Assembly (NCBI GenBank): GCA_028822645.1
Contig: JAPKDG010000004.1
Span: 1-64,000 of the forward strand
Source of the DNA: Longimicrobiales bacterium
GTDB taxonomy: Bacteria > Gemmatimonadota > Gemmatimonadetes > Longimicrobiales > Gaopeijiaceae
Direction of reading: 5' to 3'
Length of the DNA stretch: 64,000 bases
Below are positions 26,910 through 36,401 of the stretch, piece by piece (positions within the stretch are counted from its first letter, which is position 1; every line of letters begins with the position of its first letter). A program made the position numbers and the translations under genes. Below the pieces are notes generated by a model. It saw only the letters and a list, made by a program, of their open reading frames with translations, did not search any database and was not told the origin of the DNA.

Positions 26910-26924
26910 GGGATACCCGTAGAA

Positions 26925-28040
26925 TTAGGTTCTTACGGAGAGTTCATCTCCATCTAAGGCGGACTGTATACGGCCGCCTCCTAAGACTTGATTCCCGGAA
27001 AACAATACAGCGGATTGACCTGGTGAGATAGCACGCTGAGGTGTTTTGAATTCTAAAATCATTGACTTTCCTGTGGTCCGGACTGTTGCAGGAACATCAG
27101 ATGCTCCATAGCGGATCTGGACACCTAAAGTTGATCCAGATTCTGGTTCCTCATCTAGCCAGTTGAGATTTCCAATCTCTAGGGCAGGATGAAAACACTG
27201 TTCTTTAGTTCCAATGACTACTTCTCTAGTGTTGGGCCTGATTTCGACCACGTAAAAGACGTCGTTTCGACCACCACCTAACCCTTTTCGTTGCCCGACA
27301 GTATAGCTTGCGAATCCTTCGTGAGTCCCGACTATGTCTCCGGTCAAAGTGACAAGGGGGCCAGGCTGCAGAGATGGATGAAGTGCAGGAAGTTTTCGCT
27401 CTAATAGATCTCTGTAGTTGCCTGATGGAACAAAACAGATTTCCTGTGACTCTGGTTTATCGGCCGTTATCAGCTTGAGTTCACGTGCCTTTTTTCGAAC
27501 AGTATCTTTATCGAGGTTTCCGAGAGGGAAGTGGAGGAACGGTAACATTGTTTTAGGCAGATCCCAAAGGAAATAGGATTGATCTTTTTTAAGGTCCGAT
27601 CCTCTCGATAGGAATGGGCCGAGTCCTGTCCGATCAGTTATCCGAACGTAATGCCCTGAAGCAACACCATCGCATCCCATTAACCTGCCTTTTTCTAATA
27701 GATCTGGAAATTTTGTATTAGAGTTGCATCGTACACAAGGATTGGGAGTTCGCCCCACTGCATATTCAGATACGAAGTCATCTATCACATTAGTCGTGAA
27801 ATCTTCTTCTACATCAAAGACATAATGAGGGATACCTAGCACTTCTGAAACATGACGGGCATCTGTTATCCCTTCTAGCCCACAGCAGGTTTTTGAAGGC
27901 CCTTTGTTCTCTGAATAGCAGAATGTTTTCATAGTGGCTCCAATTACGTCAAAGCCATTGTCTATGAGTAACGCGGCGGCCAGAGATGAGTCCACTCCCC
28001 CTGACATCGCCACGAGTATCCGTTTTTTCTTCATGTTCAA
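26925..28040 (-). CDS. mnmA: tRNA-specific 2-thiouridylase MnmA
   Basis: MnmA makes 2-thiouridine at position 34 of tRNA-Lys, -Glu and -Gln, using sulfur passed from a cysteine desulfurase. The PP-loop is AMSGGVDSSLAA near residues 11-22. The catalytic Cys lies in TPNPCVRCN near residue 105, and the second Cys is in SQEICFVP near residue 205. The GQRKGLGGG and C-terminal RYGA segments are intact, and the 371 residues are full length. It overlaps the cysteine desulfurase gene by 4 bases, so sulfur donor and acceptor are translated together. The tRNA-Gln(TTG) at 6589 would be one substrate. Confidence 0.96.
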   Translation of the reverse strand: MNMKKKRILVAMSGGVDSSLAAALLIDNGFDVIGATMKTFCYSENKGPSKTCCGLEGITDARHVSEVLGIPHYVFDVEEDFTTNVIDDFVSEYAVGRTPNPCVRCNSNTKFPDLLEKGRLMGCDGVASGHYVRITDRTGLGPFLSRGSDLKKDQSYFLWDLPKTMLPFLHFPLGNLDKDTVRKKARELKLITADKPESQEICFVPSGNYRDLLERKLPALHPSLQPGPLVTLTGDIVGTHEGFASYTVGQRKGLGGGRNDVFYVVEIRPNTREVVIGTKEQCFHPALEIGNLNWLDEEPESGSTLGVQIRYGASDVPATVRTTGKSMILEFKTPQRAISPGQSAVLFSGNQVLGGGRIQSALDGDELSVRT

Positions 28041-29188
28041 TCCAATTGTTTTCGCATGCGTAAGATTACTGATTTAGTAGCTTCTGTAGCGCTATGAATA
28101 TCATTCATATTGGTAGAAAGCCCGAAACTAAATCGAATGACTGCAGTCGTATCTGATTCTCCATAGATGGCTTTCAACACATGGCTCCTTTTGTTGGATC
28201 CGCTTGTGCAGGCGGACCCAGAGGAAACGCAAATGCCCTCCATATCCAAGTTGGCAAGTAAGGTTTCACCATCCAAGTCAGGAATGCCTACATTCAAGAT
28301 ATGAGGGGCTCTAAATTCTCCATGGCCGTGAATTTTCAAATCGCTAATTCCAGATGTCAGTTGATTTTCTAATGTATCTCTAAGTTCGGTGAGACGGGTG
28401 TGTTCGGCTTGCTGTTCTTGTATACAAAGATCCAGGGCTGTTGATATGCCAACAGCCCCTACAACATCTGGCGTCCCTGGTCTGAGACCGCCTTCTTGTC
28501 CTCCCCCGAATATCAGAGGTGCTAAAGTGTTGCCTTTGCGTACAAAAAGAATCCCTGTTCCTTTCGGCCCACAGATTTTGTGACCACTTAAGGACAAGAA
28601 GCTGGCAGGGATTTTACTGAGATTTATAGGTATCTTTCCACAGGCCTGTACTGCATCTGTATGCATAGGGACACCATAGGATTGGGCGATCTCAGCTATT
28701 TCTTGTATGGGGAGGCATATTCCGGTTTCGTTATTGACAGCCATTACTGAAATGATCGTGGCATTGTTTTTAAGGGACGCTTTCAACCCTCTTAAATTCA
28801 GTCTTCCTTTTGGATCCACAGGCAGTAAAGTTATTGATCCTTTTTGTTTTATCGAATGAGTCGAAGCTTCAAGGACAGCTTTGTGTTCAATCTCAGAGGT
28901 TATCACCCGAGGAACTCGTCCTCGCTGTAATTCAAGTTGAACACTTCCAAGAATAGCGAGGTTGTTAGATTCAGTACCTCCTCGGACAAAATATATTTCT
29001 CCGCGATCTACTCCTAATGCGATTGCGATTTTTTGTCTGGATTCTTCCAGTTGTATGTTAGCTCGTCTTCCCCAAAGATGTTGACTTGCAGGATTCCCAA
29101 TATCTTCGGAGTAAGCCTGATCCATTGCTTGCTTCACTTCCGAACGAATTGGAGTTGATGCTGCATGATCGAGGTAGATGGATTCCAT
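28037..29188 (-). CDS. Cysteine desulfurase (NifS/IscS family)
   Basis: This is a PLP-dependent class V aminotransferase-fold enzyme that takes sulfur from cysteine. The N-terminus YLDHAASTPIR is canonical. The PLP lysine is in SLSGHKICGPKGTG near residue 205. The catalytic Cys loop is SSGSACTSGSN near residue 328, with the Cys in the usual NifS/IscS place. It is 383 residues long. It is upstream of, and overlaps, mnmA, so tRNA thiolation is the likely main role; Fe-S assembly is possible, but no iscU or sufB is near. Confidence 0.94.
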   Translation of the reverse strand: MESIYLDHAASTPIRSEVKQAMDQAYSEDIGNPASQHLWGRRANIQLEESRQKIAIALGVDRGEIYFVRGGTESNNLAILGSVQLELQRGRVPRVITSEIEHKAVLEASTHSIKQKGSITLLPVDPKGRLNLRGLKASLKNNATIISVMAVNNETGICLPIQEIAEIAQSYGVPMHTDAVQACGKIPINLSKIPASFLSLSGHKICGPKGTGILFVRKGNTLAPLIFGGGQEGGLRPGTPDVVGAVGISTALDLCIQEQQAEHTRLTELRDTLENQLTSGISDLKIHGHGEFRAPHILNVGIPDLDGETLLANLDMEGICVSSGSACTSGSNKRSHVLKAIYGESDTTAVIRFSFGLSTNMNDIHSATEATKSVILRMRKQLD

Positions 29189-29263
29189 AAATGGTTCTGA
29201 ACCTTTGTATCACAACATTCGACAGTTGTTGAGAGATATATATAATAGAAACATATGACTGAT

Positions 29264-29294
29264 TCCCATAGGTTTCTCAGAAAAACCTATGGGA
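29264..29294 (-). terminator. Strong hairpin between bshB1 and the cysteine desulfurase gene
   Basis: CCCATAGGTTT (29265-29275) pairs perfectly with AAACCTATGGG (29283-29293), extended by one more T-A pair, with a 7-base loop. It lies just after the bshB1 stop on the minus strand. A T-run is lacking on the minus-strand downstream side, so it may be a transcript-end stabiliser rather than a classical terminator. Confidence 0.5.
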
Positions 29295-29306
29295 GAGTAC
29301 GATCAC

Positions 29307-30035
29307 TTAAAAAGCAGAAACCAAATTCGGATCCGCAAAAGAGTTTAGCTTGACTGTCTCTCTGGTCCAAAACGGTTCTCCGTAACAAGTCCGTACTCTT
29401 GAACCGTGAAAAGCACAGTGCATCTTCACCTGATCAACCAAAGGTCTGTCGCCTCCTTTGAATACTTCTCCTGCTGCTGTCTTGCCAGCAAATTGCGATT
29501 CGAAGCATTCAATGGCTCGAAGTTTGTCATCGATATGTTCAGTTATATCGATGACAAATGTTGGCCTTTCTAGTTCTTCTCGAAACAGCAAGCAGTGGAT
29601 CACACTATCAGGCCTATGGATCTTGCCTTCCGAACGGTAATTTTTGATGCCAGAGAGGAAGCAAGAGTCATAAACCAACTGAGCTGCTTGTCGATGATCA
29701 GGATGACGAGCTTCCTTGGAGTGGGTCACTACTGTCCGTGGTGCTAGCTCTCGAATCACTTTTACCAATACACTTCGCGAATGGTTATCGTTAATCAGTT
29801 CGGAATCTGTTAGTTTTGCATTTCTGCGAACGGATAAACCGAGAACTGCACTAGCCTGTGCTGCTTCATGTGCTCTAATCCCAGCATTTCCAGTTGTCCC
29901 AGCTTCTCCTTGAGTTAGGTCGAGCACTCCCACCCGTTGTCCCATTGAGGAAGATTTAGCAAGAGAGCCTCCACAGAGGAGCTCAGCGTCGTCTGGGTGG
30001 GCCATAATGGCTAGTATATCTAAAGGTTCAGTCAT
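29307..30035 (-). CDS. bshB1: N-acetyl-alpha-D-glucosaminyl L-malate deacetylase (BshB1-type, PIG-L/LmbE family)
   Basis: This is a zinc-dependent deacetylase of the LmbE/PIG-L family. The N-terminal metal motif AHPDDAELLCGG (His13, Asp15, Asp16) and the second motif ARHPDHR near residue 113 are intact. Length (242) and the sequence around LDLTQGEAGT match BshB1 of bacillithiol biosynthesis better than GlcNAc-PI deacetylases. bshA and bshC are not in this window. It begins 6 bases after the permease gene, so it is probably the last gene of the export operon. Bacillithiol assignment rests on family resemblance. Confidence 0.82.
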   Translation of the reverse strand: MTEPLDILAIMAHPDDAELLCGGSLAKSSSMGQRVGVLDLTQGEAGTTGNAGIRAHEAAQASAVLGLSVRRNAKLTDSELINDNHSRSVLVKVIRELAPRTVVTHSKEARHPDHRQAAQLVYDSCFLSGIKNYRSEGKIHRPDSVIHCLLFREELERPTFVIDITEHIDDKLRAIECFESQFAGKTAAGEVFKGGDRPLVDQVKMHCAFHGSRVRTCYGEPFWTRETVKLNSFADPNLVSAF

Positions 30036-30041
30036 TTCGAT

Positions 30042-31304
30042 CTATTCGAATCTGAGTGCGGTAACTGGGTCCATTCTTGAGGCTCTCAAGGCCGGCACGA
30101 GCCCAAAAACAACACCAGTGAGGATTGCTGAGCTGAGAGCTGTGGCAATGGCCCAAAATGGGATAGATGCGGGTATCGGGCTATAGGCAGCTATCAGCTT
30201 GGCAAGAATGCCACCACCAATCATCCCAGTAGAGCCGCCAAGGAACGTTAGAAGTGCCGATTCCACTAAGAATTGCCAGAGAATTTCTTTTCTACGAGCT
30301 CCCAGTGCTTTCCTTATACCGATTTCTCTGGTGCGCTCTGTGACTGAAATCATCATGATACCGATGACTCCGATTCCACCCACCAAGAGCCCAACCGAAG
30401 ACAGAGCCAGCATAACTAAAAAGAATACACCAATGAATTTATCTAACGTTTCCAATAATTCTGCTGAACTAATAACATTGAAATCATCATTTTGATTCGG
30501 TCGAAGTCTCCGTATCAAACGCATCTCACCGATAACTTGATCCATAGCATCGGCCTGAAAAATGGAATCATGAGGAACAACCAAGATAGAAGCTTGAGAG
30601 TTAGGCGCCTTCAGTCGTTTCATCGCTGAAGAGTAGGGTAAAACGGCAAATCGTGTCACGGCCTCTGCAAATACGTTGTCAGCACCTTTGTATACACCTA
30701 CGACTGTGAATGCTTCGGTGACTCCCCTGCTGGCAGGTGTTGTCAATTTAATTTTGCGTCCCACGGGATCCCTGGCTCCGAACAGTTCTTCGCCTAAAAT
30801 AGCAGAAATGATGACTAGAGGCTTGGATTGTCGGACTTCCTCTGGTGTGAAATTCCGTCCCGATGTGAATTCCCCTTGGTTGTAACGGTTCCATCCAGAG
30901 GCGGCACCAGTTGTGGGAACATTACTTATTAATTGTGCGTCTACAGCCATGTTCGTAACGAAATCAAAATTGTACAGAGCTTCATCTATGTTGGATAGTT
31001 TTGTTAAACGTTCAGCTTCTTCGGGTTGGATGCGGGGATTGTTCCACCATGCTGGTCGCTGATTACCTCCGCCGATTTGAACGCTTGTGAAATCGAATCT
31101 CATCACAATAAAATTATTTGGACCAGCGGCTTCAAACGCTTCTATGATAGAGCTTCTGATTCCAGTTACCAGGGCAGCAATAATTACTATCACTCCAACT
31201 CCTATAGATACTCCCAGGATCGTTAAGCTTGATCGAAGCTTGTTGGTTTTGAGAGAAACAAGACCTATAGATATGCCCTCTTGTAGTCCATGTAGCAATT
31301 TCAT
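30042..31304 (-). CDS. MacB/FtsX-type ABC transporter permease (second of pair)
   Basis: This is an ABC-3 type permease without an ATPase domain. It has an N-terminal membrane helix (near residues 22-48), a large periplasmic MacB_PCD-like domain to about residue 280, and three C-terminal helices forming the FtsX domain. The cytoplasmic signature VTERTREIGIRKALGARR near residues 325-342 is typical of MacB/LolC proteins. At 420 residues it is of standard length. It abuts the other permease with no gap, suggesting a heterodimeric transporter. The matching ATP-binding subunit is not encoded nearby. Confidence 0.9.
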   Translation of the reverse strand: MKLLHGLQEGISIGLVSLKTNKLRSSLTILGVSIGVGVIVIIAALVTGIRSSIIEAFEAAGPNNFIVMRFDFTSVQIGGGNQRPAWWNNPRIQPEEAERLTKLSNIDEALYNFDFVTNMAVDAQLISNVPTTGAASGWNRYNQGEFTSGRNFTPEEVRQSKPLVIISAILGEELFGARDPVGRKIKLTTPASRGVTEAFTVVGVYKGADNVFAEAVTRFAVLPYSSAMKRLKAPNSQASILVVPHDSIFQADAMDQVIGEMRLIRRLRPNQNDDFNVISSAELLETLDKFIGVFFLVMLALSSVGLLVGGIGVIGIMMISVTERTREIGIRKALGARRKEILWQFLVESALLTFLGGSTGMIGGGILAKLIAAYSPIPASIPFWAIATALSSAILTGVVFGLVPALRASRMDPVTALRFE

Positions 31305-32549
31305 TTACTCGTACCTCAGCGCATCTACTGGTGGAAGTTTGGCAGCCTGTGATGCTGGGTAAATCCCTGATCCCACACCTACGAGGGTCCCTAGGAGAAC
31401 GCTCAATAGGATCCATTTCCAGTCAATTGCGGCCGGAAGAGCCGAATTCGCATTAATTAGGAATGTTATGCTGGTTCCCAGTATGACTCCGATTATGGCA
31501 CCAGTACCTGTCAATGTGATCGTTTCTATCAGGATCTGGGATAAAATATCGTTTCTACGGGCTCCGATTGCTTTTCTTATTCCGATTTCTCTAGTCCGTT
31601 CCATGACTGAAACGAGCATTATATTCATAATCACAATTCCGCCTACTACTAAGGATGTCGCAACTAGGCCAGGAAGTGCCAAGAATAAGATCTTGGATAT
31701 GTTATCCCAGAAGCTCAAAGTTTGGTCCGCAGTTTGTAGATTAAAATTGTTCTCTTCGGTCGGCCGCAGCCTTCTTTGGGTGCGAAGAATCCCTTCCACT
31801 TCACTTTGTAGGGCTCGTAGATCACCGGGATCTTCAGCTTGGATGACCACACGGTCAAGGATGTTTCGCCCGTTTTGAAAAGACTGCATCGGTGAGGTTA
31901 AAGGTGCAACCACTAGATTGTCCAACGAAATGCCGAATAGGCTGCCCTGTTCTTCCAGGACGCCGATGACCCTATAGGAGGCTCCTCGCACTCTAACTCT
32001 TCTACCAATAGAATTGAGGTTTTCGAAGAGAAGGTCTGCTGTTTCAGTACCTAGGATGATTACGGAAGCACCTCGTGCCTGTTCCTGTGGAGTGAAAGAA
32101 CGTCCTTCAGTGACTACCCATGAACGTATTTCAGGAACTTCTTCTGAGACCGCGAAGATTTGAACATTCTCTGCCTTTCTTCCGTCTTCAGATACAACTT
32201 CACCTCCATTGTTAAGTTGGTTCTCCGCTCCAACTCTTCCTGGAATAGTAATCCGTTCTTCTAGTGCTTCCCAGTCTTCTGTGGTAACCCTGGGCCTTCG
32301 ATCCCTAGCACGTGCACCTGACCCTCTGAATGCCGGATCACTGGACAAACGTCTCAAAGTTATGGTGTTAACTCCGAAAATAGCGGACCCAAAATCTTCT
32401 CTGACGTATCGATCCACCCCTTCGACAATACTTACAACGACCAGCAAAAACATGACTCCCAGAACGACACCTAGGATACTGAAGAAGCTCTTTAGTTTTT
32501 GAGCCCATATTTGGCGGAATGCCAATCGGAATTTCTCAGATAAATCCAT
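31305..32549 (-). CDS. MacB/FtsX-type ABC transporter permease (first of pair)
   Basis: This is the companion permease of 414 residues with the same plan: an N-terminal helix (near residues 20-45), a periplasmic MacB_PCD-like domain, and three C-terminal helices with the VMERTREIGIRKAIGARR cytoplasmic loop. The two permeases share the ERTREIGIRKA core but diverge elsewhere, so they are probably paralogues acting as a heterodimer. It lies 23 bases downstream of the adaptor gene. Export of a lipid, peptide or drug is plausible, but the substrate is unknown. Confidence 0.9.
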   Translation of the reverse strand: MDLSEKFRLAFRQIWAQKLKSFFSILGVVLGVMFLLVVVSIVEGVDRYVREDFGSAIFGVNTITLRRLSSDPAFRGSGARARDRRPRVTTEDWEALEERITIPGRVGAENQLNNGGEVVSEDGRKAENVQIFAVSEEVPEIRSWVVTEGRSFTPQEQARGASVIILGTETADLLFENLNSIGRRVRVRGASYRVIGVLEEQGSLFGISLDNLVVAPLTSPMQSFQNGRNILDRVVIQAEDPGDLRALQSEVEGILRTQRRLRPTEENNFNLQTADQTLSFWDNISKILFLALPGLVATSLVVGGIVIMNIMLVSVMERTREIGIRKAIGARRNDILSQILIETITLTGTGAIIGVILGTSITFLINANSALPAAIDWKWILLSVLLGTLVGVGSGIYPASQAAKLPPVDALRYE

Positions 32550-32572
32550 GTTGGCCTTGTCCGCAGTTCAGA

Positions 32573-33880
32573 TTAACCACCGATTCTAATTTGCATCCTG
32601 CCACCGAATATTCCGCCACTTCCTTCATCAGTCTCTGTTTGCTTGACTGAGTTATCGTCTTCTAGTTCACGGATTTCTTGGTAGGGACCTACTACAATTG
32701 TGTCACCTTCGCTTATACCAGAGAGAATTTCAAAATGCTCTTGTCCAGTAATTCCTATCTCTACAGGAGCAAATTTGACTCTACCCTCAGAAACGATAAA
32801 CACACCTTCTAAATCAACGTTTCTCGAGCGAAGGAGAGGCCCGATATTTTGTTCCTGACGATTGTCATCATCAGAGTCAGTTTCATCAGAGTCATCTGTA
32901 GATCTAATTGTGAGAGAAATGATCGGGACCGATAATGCACCCAACCTGGTTTCGATGATTATGTCAGCTGTAGCTGACAGATCTGGGCGTATGCCATCAG
33001 GTGGATTTGACATAGAAATCACTACTTCGAAATCTATAGTAGATGTTTGACCGTTTGCTGCTGGTTGGATGGCGCTATTACCGATTTCTGTCACTAAGCC
33101 ACCGAATAATTGGTTCGGAAAGGCATCAAGCTCTAGAATGGTGCTATCTCCTAGCGCGATATATGGAATATCAGTCTCATCTACTTCTAAAACGACTTCT
33201 ACGGCAGACAGCTCACTGATGGTGAGAACTAAGCTCCCAGGATTATTCATAGTGCCTACTATTACTGTCTCTCCTTCTTCTACGTTTAGTCGGGTCACTT
33301 TTCCGGATATCGGTGCTCTAAAAATTGTTTTACTGAGTAGTTCGTTGGCTTCAGTCAGGGAAGCTGCGGCCTGTGCTACACCAAATTGAAGAGCCTCAAA
33401 TTGGCGAGAACCCATTTCCACTTCAGTTCCTAGATTGTCCAATTGTTGTCGCATCACCAATAGTGAATCTCGTTGGAAGATATTTTCTAGTCTATCCAGG
33501 TCTCGGATCGATCTGTTCAAATTGGCTTCCTGTTGTCTTAGCTGGGCATCTGTTTGATTAAGGAATGCTTCTGCCCTTGAGACACTGGCTTGAAATTGAG
33601 TAGGATCTAGTCGGAGGAGAAGTTGGCCCGCTATCACATCATCCCCTTCTTCTATCAACAATTCTGAAACACGTGCGGACACGTCGGAGCTCATATCGAC
33701 GACTCGCCCTGCTCGGATATTCCCATTAGCAGTAACTGTTTCTGTTAGGTCTCTGTGAGCGACTGATTCCAAACGCACTTCAGTTGGTTTTTCTCTTTTG
33801 TTCAACACAAGGGAAGTCATGGATATCAAGCATATTACAATGACCGAAGAAACGATCCAGATTTTAGTTTTTCTATTCAT
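32573..33880 (-). CDS. Periplasmic adaptor subunit (HlyD/MacA/RND membrane-fusion protein)
   Basis: This is a membrane-fusion protein linking an inner-membrane pump to an outer-membrane channel. It has one N-terminal membrane helix (near residues 8-28), a lipoyl-like half motif (VTANGNIRAG... GDDVIAGQLLLRLD), and a long coiled-coil hairpin (about residues 95-200). The second lipoyl half is ISGKVTRLNVEEGE, followed by beta-barrel and membrane-proximal domains. An acidic Asp/Glu-rich insertion (SDDSDETDSDDDN) sits near residue 335, which is unusual. At 435 residues it is MacA-sized. It lies between the TolC-like and permease genes in a single operon. Confidence 0.92.
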   Translation of the reverse strand: MNRKTKIWIVSSVIVICLISMTSLVLNKREKPTEVRLESVAHRDLTETVTANGNIRAGRVVDMSSDVSARVSELLIEEGDDVIAGQLLLRLDPTQFQASVSRAEAFLNQTDAQLRQQEANLNRSIRDLDRLENIFQRDSLLVMRQQLDNLGTEVEMGSRQFEALQFGVAQAAASLTEANELLSKTIFRAPISGKVTRLNVEEGETVIVGTMNNPGSLVLTISELSAVEVVLEVDETDIPYIALGDSTILELDAFPNQLFGGLVTEIGNSAIQPAANGQTSTIDFEVVISMSNPPDGIRPDLSATADIIIETRLGALSVPIISLTIRSTDDSDETDSDDDNRQEQNIGPLLRSRNVDLEGVFIVSEGRVKFAPVEIGITGQEHFEILSGISEGDTIVVGPYQEIRELEDDNSVKQTETDEGSGGIFGGRMQIRIGG

Positions 33881-33886
33881 GTCACT

Positions 33887-35389
33887 CTACTCTATTCGTA
33901 GTGAGGTTCCGACTACTGCTTCTAAATTAGTCAGAAAATCATGGTAAGCGAAGATGGCCTCTATCTGGGCACGATCAGCTTCTACTTTCAATGTCTCAGC
34001 TTCGAGGAGCTCCAGGAAACTTGCCAAGCCTTCACGGAAGCGTTCACGGGCCAGGCGGAGCTGCTCATCGACTACTGTTTGATTGCGCTCGTCGATGAGT
34101 GCAGACTGGTAGGCCGCACGAATTGTGGCGAGTGTGGTCTCTATATCTGCCCTTAGGGCCAAATCTTGTTCCTTTAGGTTTAAGTCGAGATCTTCCAACC
34201 GTACATTTGCCTCGGCCAGTTGGCGATTTCGATTTAAGCCTTGAAACAGAGGTAAGCTCACTGTTATAGCAGCAGACGCGGGTTGTCCAGTAAAGTTAAA
34301 TGGGAATTGGCTATTTTCCCTTCTTATCTGCTCTGTCATTTCATCAGTGATTGCAAAGCCCGAACAATCCCTAGCTGGCAGAGGGTTGCTTAGCCTGCTG
34401 TAGAGAATATTGGTATTTGTGCAGCTTTGGGTAGCAGACGCTGCTTGTGATTCAGCCTGATCGAGTGAAAAGCCAATATTGGATGCTTGCCTGGTAAACC
34501 CACTGATCCCAGCCCTCATGGATATGGTCGGGAAATATGTACTCTTGGCCATCTTGACCGTGTAGTTAGCCGATGAACGACTCGCTCTCAGAGATTGGAG
34601 ATTAGGGTTCTGTCGTACTCCCAAGGCATAGAGCTCTTCAGGATTCCAAGTCGGAGCCGAGAGTGAGAATGTTGTAGTTGTATTGAAGACATTATTGAGT
34701 CCTACACCCATTTTTTGCAAGAGTCGGATCCGAGCGTTTGAAAGATTGTTCTCAACTTGCAAAACACTTATTTCGCCGCGACCTAGGGCAACTTCTGCTT
34801 GGGCGACATCTACAGCAGTAGCCGTACCTACTTCAAGCTGAGCTCTTGCAAGTTCCAGATTGAACTGCGCTCTCTCTAATTGTTGTTCTGAGACTCTAGT
34901 TTGTTCAATTTGTCTGAGTATTTCTATGTAACCTTGAGTCACGTCCAAGATCAAGCTGGTTTCGGCTTGTTTCACCTGCGCTTTCGTCGCTTCTCTATTT
35001 GCTTTTGCTTGGCCCGGCGCCATAAGAGCCGCTCCGCTAATTTGGTAATTCAATCCGACGTTATAATTCGAAAACAAGTAAGAAGGTTGATTAGAAAATC
35101 CAAGTTGGCCAGCTGTTAAACTCCCGAATTGTTGTTCGCCAGAACCTTGCCAGCTTGCTCCTCCACTAGTAGTTGCCGTAGGTATCAAAGAGCCATAAGC
35201 AGATCTTACCTCCCAATCAGCAATGTTTTGGTCGTTACGGATCGATTGGATATTTGGATTATTGTTTTGGGCAATCTCTACGGCCTGTTCCAAGCTAAGG
35301 GCAGAGGGTATCTGCGTCTGCGATTCTGATTCACTTGGAAATAGGACTATAAGTAAGGTCAAGAGTCGCCATTTGTTAATAATTGTCAT
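33887..35389 (-). CDS. TolC-family outer-membrane efflux protein
   Basis: This is an outer-membrane channel of the TolC/OEP family, about 500 residues. An N-terminal signal peptide runs to about residue 25 (MTIINKWRLLTLLIVLFPSES). The two OEP repeats have the helical heptads with LSLEQAVEIAQNNNP at the start of the first repeat, and the ending AYHDFLTNLEAVVGTSL is typical of the second. I place the start at ATG 35389, where the signal peptide begins; the open frame continues upstream to 35443. First gene of the efflux operon, followed after 6 bases by the adaptor. Confidence 0.9.
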   Translation of the reverse strand: MTIINKWRLLTLLIVLFPSESESQTQIPSALSLEQAVEIAQNNNPNIQSIRNDQNIADWEVRSAYGSLIPTATTSGGASWQGSGEQQFGSLTAGQLGFSNQPSYLFSNYNVGLNYQISGAALMAPGQAKANREATKAQVKQAETSLILDVTQGYIEILRQIEQTRVSEQQLERAQFNLELARAQLEVGTATAVDVAQAEVALGRGEISVLQVENNLSNARIRLLQKMGVGLNNVFNTTTTFSLSAPTWNPEELYALGVRQNPNLQSLRASRSSANYTVKMAKSTYFPTISMRAGISGFTRQASNIGFSLDQAESQAASATQSCTNTNILYSRLSNPLPARDCSGFAITDEMTEQIRRENSQFPFNFTGQPASAAITVSLPLFQGLNRNRQLAEANVRLEDLDLNLKEQDLALRADIETTLATIRAAYQSALIDERNQTVVDEQLRLARERFREGLASFLELLEAETLKVEADRAQIEAIFAYHDFLTNLEAVVGTSLRIE

Positions 35390-35570
35390 CACTAAAGAAA
35401 ACCTCCAGTCAGTAAAGTGCCGTGTCTGTCTATCAAGAATCATATAACCAGCAGATATTTTTTAACTGTGTAACTATCCATTGTAAGAAGTTGCTGGGCA
35501 TCAGAATGTTAAATTTGTAATTTTAAAGCCAGTGTCCTCATGTCGCGATTTAACGCAGATTCTCTCTCAA

Positions 35571-36284
35571 TCAATGCTGAGGGATGGGAGCGGGATTACG
35601 ATAAGCCACGTAATCATTTTGTGGGATCTCCACTCGTAAGATTCGGTTTTGTCCATCTATCCAAATCTTGTGGACTGCACCATCCATATTCAATTGCAGG
35701 TATTGAGCTTGAATCGGTTTGTCTCCGAGAGAAATAGGCTCTACGGAACCAAGCTCTAATTTAGCTGAAACCTGTTCTCCTAAGAGGGGAAAGACTGCTG
35801 ATAGTTCTTGGGATTCGGTGAATTGATGTGGCAGGACTAAGAAATAGTGATGCGCGAAGTACTCATCCAGAATTATTGTCGGTGTCCGATCTGACAATAA
35901 TTTATATTGACGTTCTTCTAGGTGGGAACTCGTTGAGGTTATAGCCAGGAAACGGTTTCCTCTTCGTTGTAAATTTATCTCCACATCAGAGGGGGATGAT
36001 CGAGTTTGGTATGCCTGTACAGACATATTGGTCCCGAGTGCTCCCAAGGCTGACTGTACAGTTTCAGTAGTTTCATGTTTCGAGATGACAAGATCCCCTT
36101 GAGCGATGGTACGCATTTCTGCACCTGACCCGACGCTTCGAATCTTAAAGGATTCAGTGCCTATCAGTTGTCCTTCGATTTCTATTAGGAAAACCCCTTC
36201 ATCGATGGTAGTGGTCTGGGCGGCCAAACCTTCCAGGCTAAAGACCAGTGTTAAGACAGAAAATGTAAGGATGAGTGTTTGCAT
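35571..36284 (-). CDS. Secreted protein of unknown function (DUF3108-like)
   Basis: This 237-residue protein has a clear signal peptide (MQTLILTFSVLTLVFSLEGLAAQ, cleavage after AAQ or nearby). The rest is rich in beta strands, with repeated threonine and glutamine residues. It ends in a KIWIDGQNRILRVEIPQNDY segment that resembles DUF3108-like periplasmic beta-fold proteins. I do not recognise a catalytic site. Its separate promoter region and opposite orientation to the decarboxylase suggest independent expression. It could be an envelope-lipid or polysaccharide binding protein, but this is a guess. Confidence 0.62.
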   Translation of the reverse strand: MQTLILTFSVLTLVFSLEGLAAQTTTIDEGVFLIEIEGQLIGTESFKIRSVGSGAEMRTIAQGDLVISKHETTETVQSALGALGTNMSVQAYQTRSSPSDVEINLQRRGNRFLAITSTSSHLEERQYKLLSDRTPTIILDEYFAHHYFLVLPHQFTESQELSAVFPLLGEQVSAKLELGSVEPISLGDKPIQAQYLQLNMDGAVHKIWIDGQNRILRVEIPQNDYVAYRNPAPIPQH

Positions 36285-36401
36285 AATCGTACTTACACTT
36301 GTTACACATGATTGTTCAATTAGTTAGTATGGAATGTAATTAATTTGGCAGACAAAGACGACTTGGTCGGATTTATAAGTTTAGTCATGGAATGGTGATC
36401 A

